Assembly (NCBI GenBank): GCA_964389025.1
Contig: CAYMCQ010000007.1
Span: 1-64,000 of the forward strand
DNA: 64,000 nt
From: CAYMCQ01 sp964389025
GTDB taxonomy: Bacteria; Verrucomicrobiota; Verrucomicrobiia; Limisphaerales; CAYMCQ01
Reading direction: 5' to 3'
The position numbers and the translations under genes are program-made. This document shows positions 1 through 7,949 of the stretch, piece after piece. Numbering within the stretch: position 1 is the stretch's first letter; every line of letters begins with the position of its first letter. Under the pieces are notes generated by a model. The model was not told the DNA's origin. It searched no databases and was given only the letters and a program-made list of their open reading frames with translations.

Positions 1-1969
1 CAATGATGACCACGATGTAGGAAAGTTTTTCCGGGATGACAATGTCCTCTTCGCGCGGCACGACGATCTCTTCGTCCACCTCGACCGCAAAACCATCCGC
101 GCCCGGCTCGACTTTTTCTTTTTTCGCCATCAACGGCAGTTCCGGTTCTTGCGGAACGAGTTTTTTATTTGGACGCGAGTTGAACGACACGATGTTGCGC
201 ACGCCGACGCGCGCAAAAATCTGGTAGCGCTTTTCCATCTCGTTCACCACCCAGCGCAGCGCGAGGATGACTTTCTTCGGGTCGGTGACGACCGGCACGA
301 CGAGATGCGGCAGCGTGTTGTAATGCTGCAGCTCGACCACCTTCGGATCAATCATCACGAACCGCAGTTCGTCCGGTTTGAATCTGTAAAGCAGCGACGT
401 GATGATGGCGTTGATGCAGACCGATTTGCCTGAACCAGTGCTGCCCGCGATCATCAGGTGGGGCATCTCCCCAAGGTCGGCGATGATCGGATGCCCATAA
501 ACGTCCTTGCCCAGCGCCAGCGGAATGCGCGCCTTGGTGTTGCGCCATTCGTCGGACTCAAGCAGGTCGCGGATGATTACCTTGGTCTTGATGGCGTTGG
601 GAACTTCGACGCCCACTGAACTTTTTCCCGGCACGGGCGCAAGGATGTGGATGCGCTCGGCTTTGAGCGCGGCGGCAATGTTGTTCGACAGCGCGGTGAT
701 TTTTTCCAGCTTCACGCCCGGCGCGGGATGCAACTCATAGCGCGTGATCGTCGGGCCTTTGGTGATGTCGCCGAGCGAAACTTCGATCTCGAATTGTGCG
801 AGCGTCTGCTGCATCAGCCGCGCGTTAGCCATCAATTCCTCTTTCGACTCGGTCGGCTTCACGGTCATGTCGGTCTGCTGAAGAAAATCCAGCGGCGGCA
901 ACTGGTAATTGCCGATCATTGGCGTGGCTGCAACGGTCAGCGGTTTTTTGCGCGGCTTCGGCTTGGCGGGAAGTCCGGTGATCTTGATCTCCGGTTCGGG
1001 TTTCGGTTTGGCTTCCGGCTCCGCGGTCATCTCCCCTGTAACTTTTTCCGCAGACACTTCAGGTTCGCCGGGTTTCCAATCGGTTTTGTCGCCTAAAATA
1101 TCCGTCGTCGTCGCGGCGGCGACTTCACGCGCGGGAATGATTTCGACTTCATCAGCCGGTTGAACTTCACGGACTGGCTCGGCGGGCTTCTCGATTTTTT
1201 TCGCGCGCGATCTTTCCTGCGGCACGCTCAAATCGCGGACGGTCGGTTTGGGAACGGGTTTCAAATCCGCGCCGATGCCGGGTTTTTCGTCCGGCTCGAC
1301 GCCCGTTCGTTTGACCTGCTCTTCAAGCTCCTTTTCCTGCCGCTTCAAATCGCGCGCGCGACGCTCCAGAATTTTTTCTTCCTCGGTCATTTCCGCCAAG
1401 CCTTCGGCGCGCTTCCGCCATTTTTCGCCGAGCCACGGGCCGAGCTGGAAATTCGTCAGGAACAACAGGCTGATGAGGTCGAGCGTGATGTAAATGATTG
1501 CCGCGCCGACCGGCCCAAAGAAATGGAACACGCCGTGCATGGCCTGGCCAAGAATTCCTCCAGCCGGCGCGTGAAGGACGCGGCTGACTTGATCGAGCAG
1601 GATGGTTTTTTGATGCGCCAGTTCGAGAAGCCCCATGATGGACAGCATCAGGACAAGCGCCCACGCCCAGCGTCGTCTGAGGTAATTCAAAAAATCCAGC
1701 AGATGCGCAAGCCCAAACGCGGCGAGCAACAGCGGCAGCACGTAAGCCGCGCAGCCAAAAACAAAAAACGAAGCGTAGGAAATATGCGCGCCAAGCGGGC
1801 CTATCCAATTGTGCGTTGGTTTGTTCGGTGGCTCGTGGATTTTGGCCAGATCAAATGGGTCAAACGAAAGTTGCGCGACGAGCAGCAGCAACGCCGCCGC
1901 GATGAGCGCGACGCCGATGACGTCGCCATAACCACGCGAAGTTTCCGAGCCATTTTCCTTTCGAGCCAT
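1..1969 (-). CDS. ftsK: DNA translocase FtsK/SpoIIIE (3' part outside window)
   Basis: This is the 5' part of a hexameric DNA pump that moves chromosome termini through the closing division septum. About 656 codons are visible from ATG at 1969, and the gene runs off the left edge. The N-terminus (MARKENGSETSRGYGD) is followed by about four membrane segments in the first ~170 residues. A charged, Pro/Lys/Glu-rich linker fills residues ~190-380. The motor domain then starts, with Walker A GSTGSGKSV (complement of about 419-445) and the FVMIDPKVVEL strand. Linker composition and domain order fit the family. The C-terminal end of the motor and the gamma winged helix lie outside the window. Nothing looks broken. 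The long plus-strand frames over this gene are shadows. Confidence 0.95.
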   Translation of the reverse strand, partial: MARKENGSETSRGYGDVIGVALIAAALLLLVAQLSFDPFDLAKIHEPPNKPTHNWIGPLGAHISYASFFVFGCAAYVLPLLLAAFGLAHLLDFLNYLRRRWAWALVLMLSIMGLLELAHQKTILLDQVSRVLHAPAGGILGQAMHGVFHFFGPVGAAIIYITLDLISLLFLTNFQLGPWLGEKWRKRAEGLAEMTEEEKILERRARDLKRQEKELEEQVKRTGVEPDEKPGIGADLKPVPKPTVRDLSVPQERSRAKKIEKPAEPVREVQPADEVEIIPAREVAAATTTDILGDKTDWKPGEPEVSAEKVTGEMTAEPEAKPKPEPEIKITGLPAKPKPRKKPLTVAATPMIGNYQLPPLDFLQQTDMTVKPTESKEELMANARLMQQTLAQFEIEVSLGDITKGPTITRYELHPAPGVKLEKITALSNNIAAALKAERIHILAPVPGKSSVGVEVPNAIKTKVIIRDLLESDEWRNTKARIPLALGKDVYGHPIIADLGEMPHLMIAGSTGSGKSVCINAIITSLLYRFKPDELRFVMIDPKVVELQHYNTLPHLVVPVVTDPKKVILALRWVVNEMEKRYQIFARVGVRNIVSFNSRPNKKLVPQEPELPLMAKKEKVEPGADGFAVEVDEEIVVPREEDIVIPEKLSYIVVII

Positions 1970-2005
1970 GCGCGGAAAGTAGCAGTTCAAAGTCCTAAGT
2001 TCAAA

Positions 2006-2121
2006 GTTCAAAGTTCGGGGCCTGATTGACTTGGCTGGCGGCTTTGTTAGCGTTGCTCGTCGTTGTGTCGAAGAAAACTTTTTCCAGATTGGTCCGCATC
2101 GTGACCGGCGCGCGCGCCGAC
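2006..2121. repeat. Direct repeat copy A: duplicated 5' end of the YihY gene
   Basis: About 115 bases here match 2770-2885 at roughly 95% identity. The copy holds the TTG start and first ~30 codons of the downstream YihY gene (start at 2026, same frame). It then runs to a stop at 2136 instead of continuing into the gene. The two copies bracket the DUF4258/YgiT gene pair. Just upstream, 1984-2016 carries short degenerate repeats of AGTTCAAAGT. Confidence 0.85.
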
Positions 2122-2203
2122 GGACGCGTGGTCTGACGCCGAACGAAATCAAGATCGTGAAAGGCGCACCCAAATGAAATCTCTTTCACAAATCCAGCAG
2201 TAA

Positions 2204-2482
2204 TTGGCCGCCGGAGAATTTGAATTCAGCCGTCACGCTTTCCGGCGCGTGGTCGAGCGCAACATCAGCGAACAGGAAATCAGGGAGGCGGGCGGAAAGG
2301 CTGAGGTCATTGACAATTATCCGGACGACAAATATTCGCCGAGCGCCTTGTTGCTGGGCTTCACGGCGGCTGGACGGGCGCTGCATTTTCAAGTATCGTT
2401 TGAGGAGTCGGATTTGACGAAGATCATAACGATTTATGAGCCTGACCCGAATGAATGGATCGAAAACCGGAAACGGAGGTAA
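2204..2482 (+). CDS. DUF4258 family protein, probable toxin of a toxin-antitoxin pair
   Basis: This 92-residue protein starts at TTG 2204. It begins EFEFSRHAFRRVVERNISEQE and continues with a beta-rich core (ALLLGFTAAGRALHFQVSF) and ITIYEPDPNEW near the end. That is the layout of DUF4258 proteins, which resemble RelE/HigB-like mRNA interferases and are often paired with YgiT/MqsA zinc-finger antitoxins. The next gene starts two bases after its stop and is such a zinc-finger protein. The pair sits between direct repeats made of the neighbouring gene's 5' end, which suggests insertion as a cassette. The toxin role is inferred from family and context. Confidence 0.75.
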   Translation: MAAGEFEFSRHAFRRVVERNISEQEIREAGGKAEVIDNYPDDKYSPSALLLGFTAAGRALHFQVSFEESDLTKIITIYEPDPNEWIENRKRR

Positions 2483-2484
2483 CC

Positions 2485-2712
2485 ATGTTTAATTGTCACG
2501 TTTGCGGCAACACCGCCGCCAAATCCGAGTTTGTGAGCGAAGTTTTCACCATTGAAGGCCGCCGCGTGCTGGTGGAGCACATCCCCGCACAGGTGTGCGA
2601 GCGTTGCGGCGAAGCGGTTGTCTCGCGCGAAACAACGGAGCACATCCGCCGGTTGGTCCACGGCACACGTCCCGCCAAAACCATCCCGCTGGATGTGTTC
2701 GCGCTGGCTTGA
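2485..2712 (+). CDS. YgiT-type zinc finger protein, probable antitoxin
   Basis: The start is ATG 2485, two bases after the DUF4258 stop and behind a strong GGAGG Shine-Dalgarno sequence, giving 75 residues. The N-terminus carries two CxxC pairs (CHVCG and CERCG) about 37 residues apart, which form the single zinc site of the MqsA/YgiT N-terminal domain. The sequence between them (EVFTIEGRRVLVEHIPAQV) is typical of that domain. The C-terminal HTH of full MqsA is missing, as in the many short YgiT proteins paired with DUF4258. Inferred role: neutralising the upstream protein and possibly repressing the pair. Confidence 0.8.
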   Translation: MFNCHVCGNTAAKSEFVSEVFTIEGRRVLVEHIPAQVCERCGEAVVSRETTEHIRRLVHGTRPAKTIPLDVFALA

Positions 2713-2769
2713 CGGCCTCCCCGCAACACAGGGGAACATGAAGCGCGAATAAATTCTCCGCTCCGACAA

Positions 2770-2885
2770 GTTCAAACTTCGGGGCTGATTGACTTGGTTG
2801 CGGGCTTTGTTAGCGTTGCTCGTCGTTGTGTCGAAGAAAACTTTTTCCAGATTGGTCCGCATCGTAACCGGCGCGCGCGCTGACG
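2770..2885. repeat. Direct repeat copy B at the start of the YihY gene
   Basis: This is the downstream copy of the ~115 bp repeat. It covers about 19 bases of leader plus the first codons of the YihY gene. Copy A differs by a few substitutions and small indels in the leader. The repeats make the 2122-2769 segment a boxed cassette. Confidence 0.85.
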
Positions 2886-4510
2886 CGCAGGACGAGCCGC
2901 TGTTGGAAACGGGCGTTTCCAAGCTGGAAAAATTCGCGCACTTCTGGGTGCTGGTCTGGGGAAGTTTCGTCCGCAACCGCTGCCCCGTCCGCGCGTCGGC
3001 GCTGTCGTTTTCGACGCTGCTCGCGCTCATCCCGATGCTTGCCGTTGCCATGAGTGTGACGAGCATCTTTTTGAAGTCGGAGGGCGAAGAACGCATTTAC
3101 CAGTTCGTTGACAAACTGGTCGCGAACGTGATGCCGCCAGCGGCTACGACTGATTCGGGCGAGACAATCGCTGCCGGAACGGGCGAAACGAATTCACCAA
3201 ATTCCGACTCGCTGAATTCAACCAATTCAACCGCGCCCCTCATCCCATCCGATGAGGAGAGAGTGGCGAAGCCGGGAGAGGGGCGCGTCGTCGCCGCGCA
3301 AAAAGAGGCCGCGAAGTGGATCCATGATTTCATCCAAAACACCCGCAGCAAGACGCTCGGTGTCACCGGCATGGTGTTGCTGGTGTTCGTGGCAATCTCC
3401 ATGTTGACCCGCATCGAGTCCACGTTCAACGACATCTGGGGCGTCACGCGCGGGCGGAACTGGTTCGTGCGCATCATCCAGTATTGGGCGACAATCACGC
3501 TCGGGCCGCTGCTCATTATCGGCGCGCTCGGGCTGGCGAGCGGGCCGCATTTTGCGACCGCGCGAAGTTTCATCAGCCAGATGCCTTTCATCAGCAGTTT
3601 TGTTTTTCAACTGTTGCCGCTCGTGGTTTTGTGGCTGACGTTCGCGCTGCTTTATCAACTCGTGCCGAACACCAAGGTGCGTTTCAGCGCGGCGATGGTC
3701 GGCGGAATCGTCGCCGGCTCGCTCTGGCATTTGAACAACGTGTTCGGCTTCCTCTACGTTTCGCGCGTGGTGACGAACAGCAAAATCTACGGCAGCCTCG
3801 GACTCGTGCCGGTGTTCATGGCGGGGATTTATCTCTCGTGGCTCATCCTGCTTTTCGGCGCGCAAATGGCCTACGCGTTCCAGAATCGCGCGGCTTACTT
3901 GCAGGACAAACTCGCCGAGAACGTCAACCAACGCGGACGCGAATTCATCGCGCTGCGCCTGATGACGTGCATCGGCCAGCGGTTCCAGCGCGGACTTCCG
4001 CCCGCGACGATTCAGGAGATTTCCGGCGACCTCGGCGTTCCCAGCCGACTCGTCCAGCAAGTCCTGCAAACGCTTTTGGCTGCGCGTCTCGTCGTGGAAG
4101 TTGCAGGCGTCGAGGCGGCGTTCGCGCCCGCGCGACCTCTGGAAAAAATCAATTGCCATCACATTTTGGTGGCCATGCGCGCGACGCAGGGACAGGAACT
4201 CGTCACGCGCGATGAGCCGTCGCGCGCCGAAGTCTATGGCGAATTCGCTCGCATCCAGGAAGCCGAGCGCGTGGCCGCGTCGTCGGTGGACATGCTTGCG
4301 CTCGTCAACCGCGCACACGCGCGGCTCGAAATTTCCCCGCTGCCAGCGCGCGAACAAACGGCGGCGAATGTTTTGCCGCCAGCTGATCCGGTTCCGGAAA
4401 ACGAGCCAGCCGTTGAATTGACTTCCGCGACCATTGCGGCAGTTTCAGCGCAGACAAAAAAAACAAACGAACCAACTGAAACCGACAACAACCAGTCCTT
4501 TCCCCTATGA
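2789..4510 (+). CDS. YihY/BrkB family inner-membrane protein
   Basis: This is a multi-pass membrane protein of the YihY/BrkB family; its molecular role is unsettled, and the former RNase BN assignment was withdrawn. The family core begins LEKFAHFWVLVWGSFVRNRCPVRASALSF, about 45 residues after TTG 2789. Around six membrane segments follow, ending near LSWLILLFGAQMAYAFQN. A C-terminal cytoplasmic extension of ~200 residues looks like a winged helix followed by low complexity. GTG 2828 is a possible alternative start. The first soluble loop is enlarged by a Ser/Asn-rich stretch and a palindromic repeat (3232-3287). The stop overlaps the ald start as ATGA, implying translational coupling. Confidence 0.88.
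   Translation: MTWLRALLALLVVVSKKTFSRLVRIVTGARADAQDEPLLETGVSKLEKFAHFWVLVWGSFVRNRCPVRASALSFSTLLALIPMLAVAMSVTSIFLKSEGEERIYQFVDKLVANVMPPAATTDSGETIAAGTGETNSPNSDSLNSTNSTAPLIPSDEERVAKPGEGRVVAAQKEAAKWIHDFIQNTRSKTLGVTGMVLLVFVAISMLTRIESTFNDIWGVTRGRNWFVRIIQYWATITLGPLLIIGALGLASGPHFATARSFISQMPFISSFVFQLLPLVVLWLTFALLYQLVPNTKVRFSAAMVGGIVAGSLWHLNNVFGFLYVSRVVTNSKIYGSLGLVPVFMAGIYLSWLILLFGAQMAYAFQNRAAYLQDKLAENVNQRGREFIALRLMTCIGQRFQRGLPPATIQEISGDLGVPSRLVQQVLQTLLAARLVVEVAGVEAAFAPARPLEKINCHHILVAMRATQGQELVTRDEPSRAEVYGEFARIQEAERVAASSVDMLALVNRAHARLEISPLPAREQTAANVLPPADPVPENEPAVELTSATIAAVSAQTKKTNEPTETDNNQSFPL
3232..3287. repeat. REP-like palindrome inside the YihY coding region
   Basis: Perfect 10-base arms CGCGCCCCTC (3232-3241) and GAGGGGCGCG (3278-3287) enclose a CCC/GGAG-rich middle. 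A similar CCCCTCAC...GTGAGGGG palindrome sits at about 56573-56603. The unit is read in frame inside a variable loop of the membrane protein, so it looks like an intragenic insertion of a dispersed palindrome. Confidence 0.6.
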
Positions 4511-5610
4511 TCATCGGCGTCCCCAAAGAAATCAAAAACCAGGAATTCCGCGTCGCGCTGCTGCCTTCCGGCGCGTATCAACTCATCAAGCGCGGCCATC
4601 AGGTCATCGTGGAAAAAAGTGCCGGCACGGGAGCAGGTTACCCGGACAAGGATTACGCAGACGCGGGCGCGACAATCGTGGACACGCACGCCGCCGTTTT
4701 TGAGAAAGCGGATTTGATCGTAAAAGTCAAAGAGCCGTTGCCGGAGGAATTTCCGTTGCTGCGAAAAGGACAGTTGCTTTTCACTTATCTGCACCTCGCC
4801 GCCGGGCGTCCGTTGACAGACGCGTTGCTGAAATCCGGCGTGACCGGCATCGCCTACGAAACGATTGAAGTGAACCGCCGCCTGCCGTTGCTCGAACCGA
4901 TGAGCGAAATCGCCGGACGCATGAGCATTCTCGTCGGTGGATATTTTCTGGCGAAACATTGCGGCGGCAGCGGCGTGCTGCTCGGCGGCGTGCCGGGCGT
5001 GCTGCCGGGAAAAGTCGTCATCATCGGCGGCGGCGCGGCAGGCGTCAACGCCGCGCGCATGGCGCAGGGTCTCGGTGCCGACGTGACGATCCTGGAAGTT
5101 GATCTGGAGCGGATGCGCTTTCTCGACATCACGCTTCACACCGCGCACACGCTTTACTCGAACGAGGCGCACTTGATGGAATTGTTGCCGGATGTGGACT
5201 TGCTCATCGGCGCGGTGCTCGTGCCGGGCGCGAAAGCTCCGAAGCTCATCAACCGCGAAATGCTGCGTCGGATGCATCCTGGCAGCGTGCTGGTTGACAT
5301 CGCGATTGACCAGGGCGGCTGCGCGGAAACTTCCCGGGCGACGACCCACGACAATCCCGTTTACGTCGAGGAGGGAATCATCCACTACTGCGTCGCAAAC
5401 ATGCCGGGCGCCTACGCGCGCACCGCGACGCAGGCGCTGATGAACGTGACGCATCGTTACATCGAACAGCTTGCGGATTTTGGACTGGCCGAAGCCTGCC
5501 ACAAAAATCCCGCGCTCATCGGCGGCATCAACGTGATGGGCGGCAAGGTGACGCACAAAGCCGTTGCCGACGCGCACGGGATGAAATTTGAAAAACCACC
5601 ACTCACATGA
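4507..5610 (+). CDS. ald: Alanine dehydrogenase
   Basis: NAD-dependent oxidative deamination of L-alanine to pyruvate and ammonium, reversible, in the cytoplasm. The 367-residue length is typical. The N-terminus MIIGVPKEIKNQEFRVALLP is diagnostic of the AlaDH/PNT family. It is followed by VKVKEPLPEEF and the LFTYLHLAA segment that holds the substrate-binding Lys and His. The Rossmann NAD site is VVIIGGGAAGVNAARMAQGLGADVTILEVD at about residues 172-201, read here as two abutting pieces. The end (HKAVADAHGM) is also family-typical. The start overlaps the YihY stop (ATGA) and the stop overlaps the next start (ATGA), so the three genes are probably one transcript. No defect is seen. Confidence 0.95.
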   Translation: MIIGVPKEIKNQEFRVALLPSGAYQLIKRGHQVIVEKSAGTGAGYPDKDYADAGATIVDTHAAVFEKADLIVKVKEPLPEEFPLLRKGQLLFTYLHLAAGRPLTDALLKSGVTGIAYETIEVNRRLPLLEPMSEIAGRMSILVGGYFLAKHCGGSGVLLGGVPGVLPGKVVIIGGGAAGVNAARMAQGLGADVTILEVDLERMRFLDITLHTAHTLYSNEAHLMELLPDVDLLIGAVLVPGAKAPKLINREMLRRMHPGSVLVDIAIDQGGCAETSRATTHDNPVYVEEGIIHYCVANMPGAYARTATQALMNVTHRYIEQLADFGLAEACHKNPALIGGINVMGGKVTHKAVADAHGMKFEKPPLT

Positions 5611-6515
5611 AAAAAACAATCCCCACAATCCTTTTAAGCGCGCTTTTGTTTTTGACGAGCGCAACGGCAGAGCCGGCTTCAACAAATTCCTTCACTCGCG
5701 ACGAGGATGTCATTTACGGGCGCAAATTCGGCACCGCCCTGACGATGGATGTTTTTCACCCGGCGAAAACAAACAACGGCGTCGGAATTATTTTCGTCGT
5801 CAGTGGCGGATGGTTTTCTTCGCACGAAGCGATCAATCAAGCCTTCGTCAATCCGTATATCAAACGCGGCTACACCGTCTTCGCAGTCGTCCATGGCTCG
5901 CAACCGAAATTCAAGATTCCTGAAATCATGAACGACATGAACCGCGCCGTCCGGTTCATCCGTTTCAACGCAAAAAAATTCGGCGTGGACGCGAGCCGTC
6001 TCGGCGTCACCGGCGGCAGCGCGGGCGGGCATCTCTCGCTGATTCTCGGCGCGCAAGGCGCGGGCGGCGGGCTGGACGCAAAGGACCCGGTTGAACGCGA
6101 GAGCAGCGCCGTGCAAGCCGTGGCGTGTTTTTTTCCGCCGACGGATTTTCTGAATTACGGCAAGCCGGGTGAAATCGCGCTCGGTGAAAATGTTTTGAAG
6201 ACATTCAGTCCCGCGTTCGGCGAAAGTCCCACCAACGCCGAAGCCAAGATCGAATTCGCCAAAAAAATTTCCCCGATTTACTCCGTCACTTCAAACCTGC
6301 CGCCGACACTCATCATCCACGGCGACGGGGACAAGCTCGTTCCGATCCAGCAGGCGCAAATTTTCGTCGAAGCCGCGAAGAAAGCCGGTGCGACCGCCGA
6401 GATCATCACGAAGGCCGGAAAAGGCCACGGCTGGAAGGACATGGCGGACGATTTTGAGAGTTGCGCGGATTGGTTTGACGCACATCTGCGCGGATTAAAA
6501 CCGGAAAAGAAATAA
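5607..6515 (+). CDS. Exported alpha/beta hydrolase (esterase/lipase type)
   Basis: This 302-residue protein has a signal peptide (MKKTIPTILLSALLFLTSATA) followed by a BD-FAE/Est-like hydrolase fold. The nucleophile elbow is VTGGSAGGH (Ser near residue 139). The acid is in IIHGDGDKLVP and the His in GKGHGWKD. A family-typical HG-like oxyanion loop is replaced by VVSGGWFS, common in this branch. It is probably periplasmic or secreted; the substrate cannot be told from sequence, but sugar esters are common in such Verrucomicrobia genes. The start overlaps the ald stop (ATGA), which fits co-transcription rather than a shared pathway. Confidence 0.85.
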   Translation: MKKTIPTILLSALLFLTSATAEPASTNSFTRDEDVIYGRKFGTALTMDVFHPAKTNNGVGIIFVVSGGWFSSHEAINQAFVNPYIKRGYTVFAVVHGSQPKFKIPEIMNDMNRAVRFIRFNAKKFGVDASRLGVTGGSAGGHLSLILGAQGAGGGLDAKDPVERESSAVQAVACFFPPTDFLNYGKPGEIALGENVLKTFSPAFGESPTNAEAKIEFAKKISPIYSVTSNLPPTLIIHGDGDKLVPIQQAQIFVEAAKKAGATAEIITKAGKGHGWKDMADDFESCADWFDAHLRGLKPEKK

Positions 6516-6518
6516 CCC

Positions 6519-6740
6519 TTACGTCCACAATTGCCGGTCAAGGGAGCGATATTGAATGGCTTCCGAAACGTGGTCGCTCAGGATTTTCTCTGAACCGGCG
6601 AGGTCGGCAATCGTGCGCGCAACTTTCTGGATTCGGTCGTAGGCGCGCGCGCTCAGGTTCATGTCGGCCATCGCGAACTTGAGCAACTCCTTCGTCGGCT
6701 CGTCCATCTCGCAAAACTCCTTGAGTTCGCGGCTGCCCAT
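6519..6740 (-). pseudogene. comM: comM (yifB) 3' fragment, separated by the island
   Basis: The last 73 codons of the Mg-chelatase-like AAA+ ATPase ComM. The fragment begins MGSRELKEFCEMDEP and continues through the conserved SARAYDRIQKVARTIADLAG and AIQYRSLDRQL. In intact relatives this follows directly after ITCNAR, which is exactly where the other fragment at 57164-58473 stops. The ATG at 6740-6738 is the split codon itself, so a free C-terminal domain could in principle be made, though no good ribosome site precedes it. ComM is a branch-migration helicase used in natural transformation. The split should abolish normal function. Confidence 0.93.
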
Positions 6741-7456
6741 AGGCTCGTTTGATTTTTACACAGTTCTTCAGAAGAAGGTAGATGTGAAAGGGTTATGTCG
6801 ATTTCTCCGTCGCCGATCACAATCTTTTCGCAGACGGTTTCAGCGATCTTGCGGCGGTCGTCCACTGGTAAGGACGGCCATTTGTCATACAAAGTATTGG
6901 CTTCGGCCATGACATCCTCGGTTGAAATCCGATTCACCTTGATCAAATCAATCTCGGCTTGGAGTTTTGGCAGTTCGGCCAGCAATTGATTCAATCGTTC
7001 TTCGGCAGGCTTATAGAATTCCCCAAAGCCTTTCGAGGTGATATTTCCTTCGAGATAGAGCTTGTGAGTCTGGCTCATTTCCTCACGCACTTTCTGGATT
7101 GTCTGCTGGTGGCTCGCAATCAATGTCTCTTTATCTTTCAATGTCTGCGCGGCTTCGACCAGATGTGTTGCCAGCTTTGCGGAGTTGGCAAAAAACACCT
7201 TCAATTCTTCGTGAAATTCAGAAATGAAGTCCAGGATGTTGCCGCCGTGCCCGCACTTGCTGAAACAGTTCCAGATATTCTTGATCGTGTTTATCCGAAA
7301 CTGCGTGGGATTGGTTCCCTCGTGGATGGGACACGGCCCGCTCAGACTCTCTCCGTTCCTCTTGAACTTGTCGGTGAGGCCGTAGTGCTTGAGCACTTGT
7401 TCCATGGTGATGACCGCTTTAACGGCCTTGAAGTCAACAAACGATGATTTGGGCAT
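6659..7456 (-). pseudogene. CHC2 primase zinc finger fused to the C-terminal half of a serine integrase
   Basis: Read from ATG 7456, residues 1-~75 are a DnaG-type CHC2 zinc-binding module (CPIHEGTNPTQFRI... then NCFSKCGHGGNILDFIS). The sequence then switches to the post-zinc-ribbon helical region of large serine recombinases: a long coiled coil, YLEGNITSKGFGEFYKPAEERLNQL, then AEANTLYDKWPSLPVDDRRKIAETVCEKIVIG. The resolvase catalytic domain and the zinc ribbon are absent. The simplest history is a deletion joining an upstream primase gene to the integrase. At its 3' end the frame crosses attL and runs 80 bases into comM. Without insertion it would continue into 56640-57163. Confidence 0.8.
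6717..6762. other. attL: left junction of the island in comM
   Basis: Chromosomal comM sequence ends ...GGCTGCCC, the shared core is AT (6739-6740), and island sequence starts AGGCTCGTTTG. The island arm 6741-6762 is the inverted partner of 57142-57163, with 18 of 22 positions matching. A 2-base core with inverted arms is the normal layout for a large serine recombinase. Confidence 0.88.
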
Positions 7457-7590
7457 ACTACTCCTATGGTTGAATTGTGAAGGGACTGTTGACGGCTCAG
7501 AAGTGAGCCGCATCTAACAACCAATCCTACCGACAACGTGAGAACCAACTAGACGGGAAGGTTTGACGTCTGCGGCAATGAAACAAAAAA

Positions 7591-7615
7591 CCCTTCCAGT
7601 TCAAAACTGGAAGGG
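7591..7615 (-). terminator. Rho-independent terminator (minus strand)
   Basis: A hairpin with arms CCCTTCCAGTT and AACTGGAAGGG, followed on the minus strand by a run of six T. It lies about 20 bases past the end of the 7637-7891 gene. Confidence 0.85.
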
Positions 7616-7636
7616 TGTATTGGAGACATGCTCTGA

Positions 7637-7891
7637 CTACTTTTTACCCGCTTTAACCTTTGCCCACCTTGCCTTGGCTGCCGCCGAAATCTTTTTCCTG
7701 GCTGCCGCGCTCATTTTGCGTTTCTTGGGTGCCGCTTTTGTCTGGCCCGCTGAACCATTGCTTCGCAACAGTCGTTGCAACTCTCTTTGCAACGTGTCGA
7801 TCTTGTCTTTGATGTTTGCCGCCTGCCGCAGTTGTTTCGATGTCAGTTCTGTCATTGGTATGTATAGGTTTTTAATTGTTGTTTCAGCCAA
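7637..7891 (-). CDS. Small Lys/Ala-rich basic protein
   Basis: An 84-residue protein, or 72 if it starts at the second Met (MTELTSKQLRQAAN). The N-terminal half is helical (IKDKIDTLQRELQRLLR). The C-terminal half is very basic and Ala-rich (KKRKMSAAARKKISAAAKARWAK), like histone-H1-type tails and the short nucleic-acid-binding proteins common on mobile elements. A terminator follows directly. Function unknown; DNA or RNA binding is inferred from composition only. Confidence 0.6.
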   Translation of the reverse strand: MAETTIKNLYIPMTELTSKQLRQAANIKDKIDTLQRELQRLLRSNGSAGQTKAAPKKRKMSAAARKKISAAAKARWAKVKAGKK

Positions 7892-7949
7892 GAGGTTATT
7901 ATTTGGTTGCCGATTGACTTTTGTCCAACATTAACTCAATTCGTGTCCG

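Noticed and set aside
1160..2029. Long plus-strand frame of 289 codons
   Set aside because: It lies opposite the ftsK coding region, which has clear motifs on the minus strand; composition is Arg/Phe-rich as expected for an antisense shadow of GC-rich DNA.
3227..5685. Two long minus-strand frames (376 and 483 codons) opposite YihY and ald
   Set aside because: They oppose well-recognised genes, have no domain and are His/Arg-rich shadow sequence.
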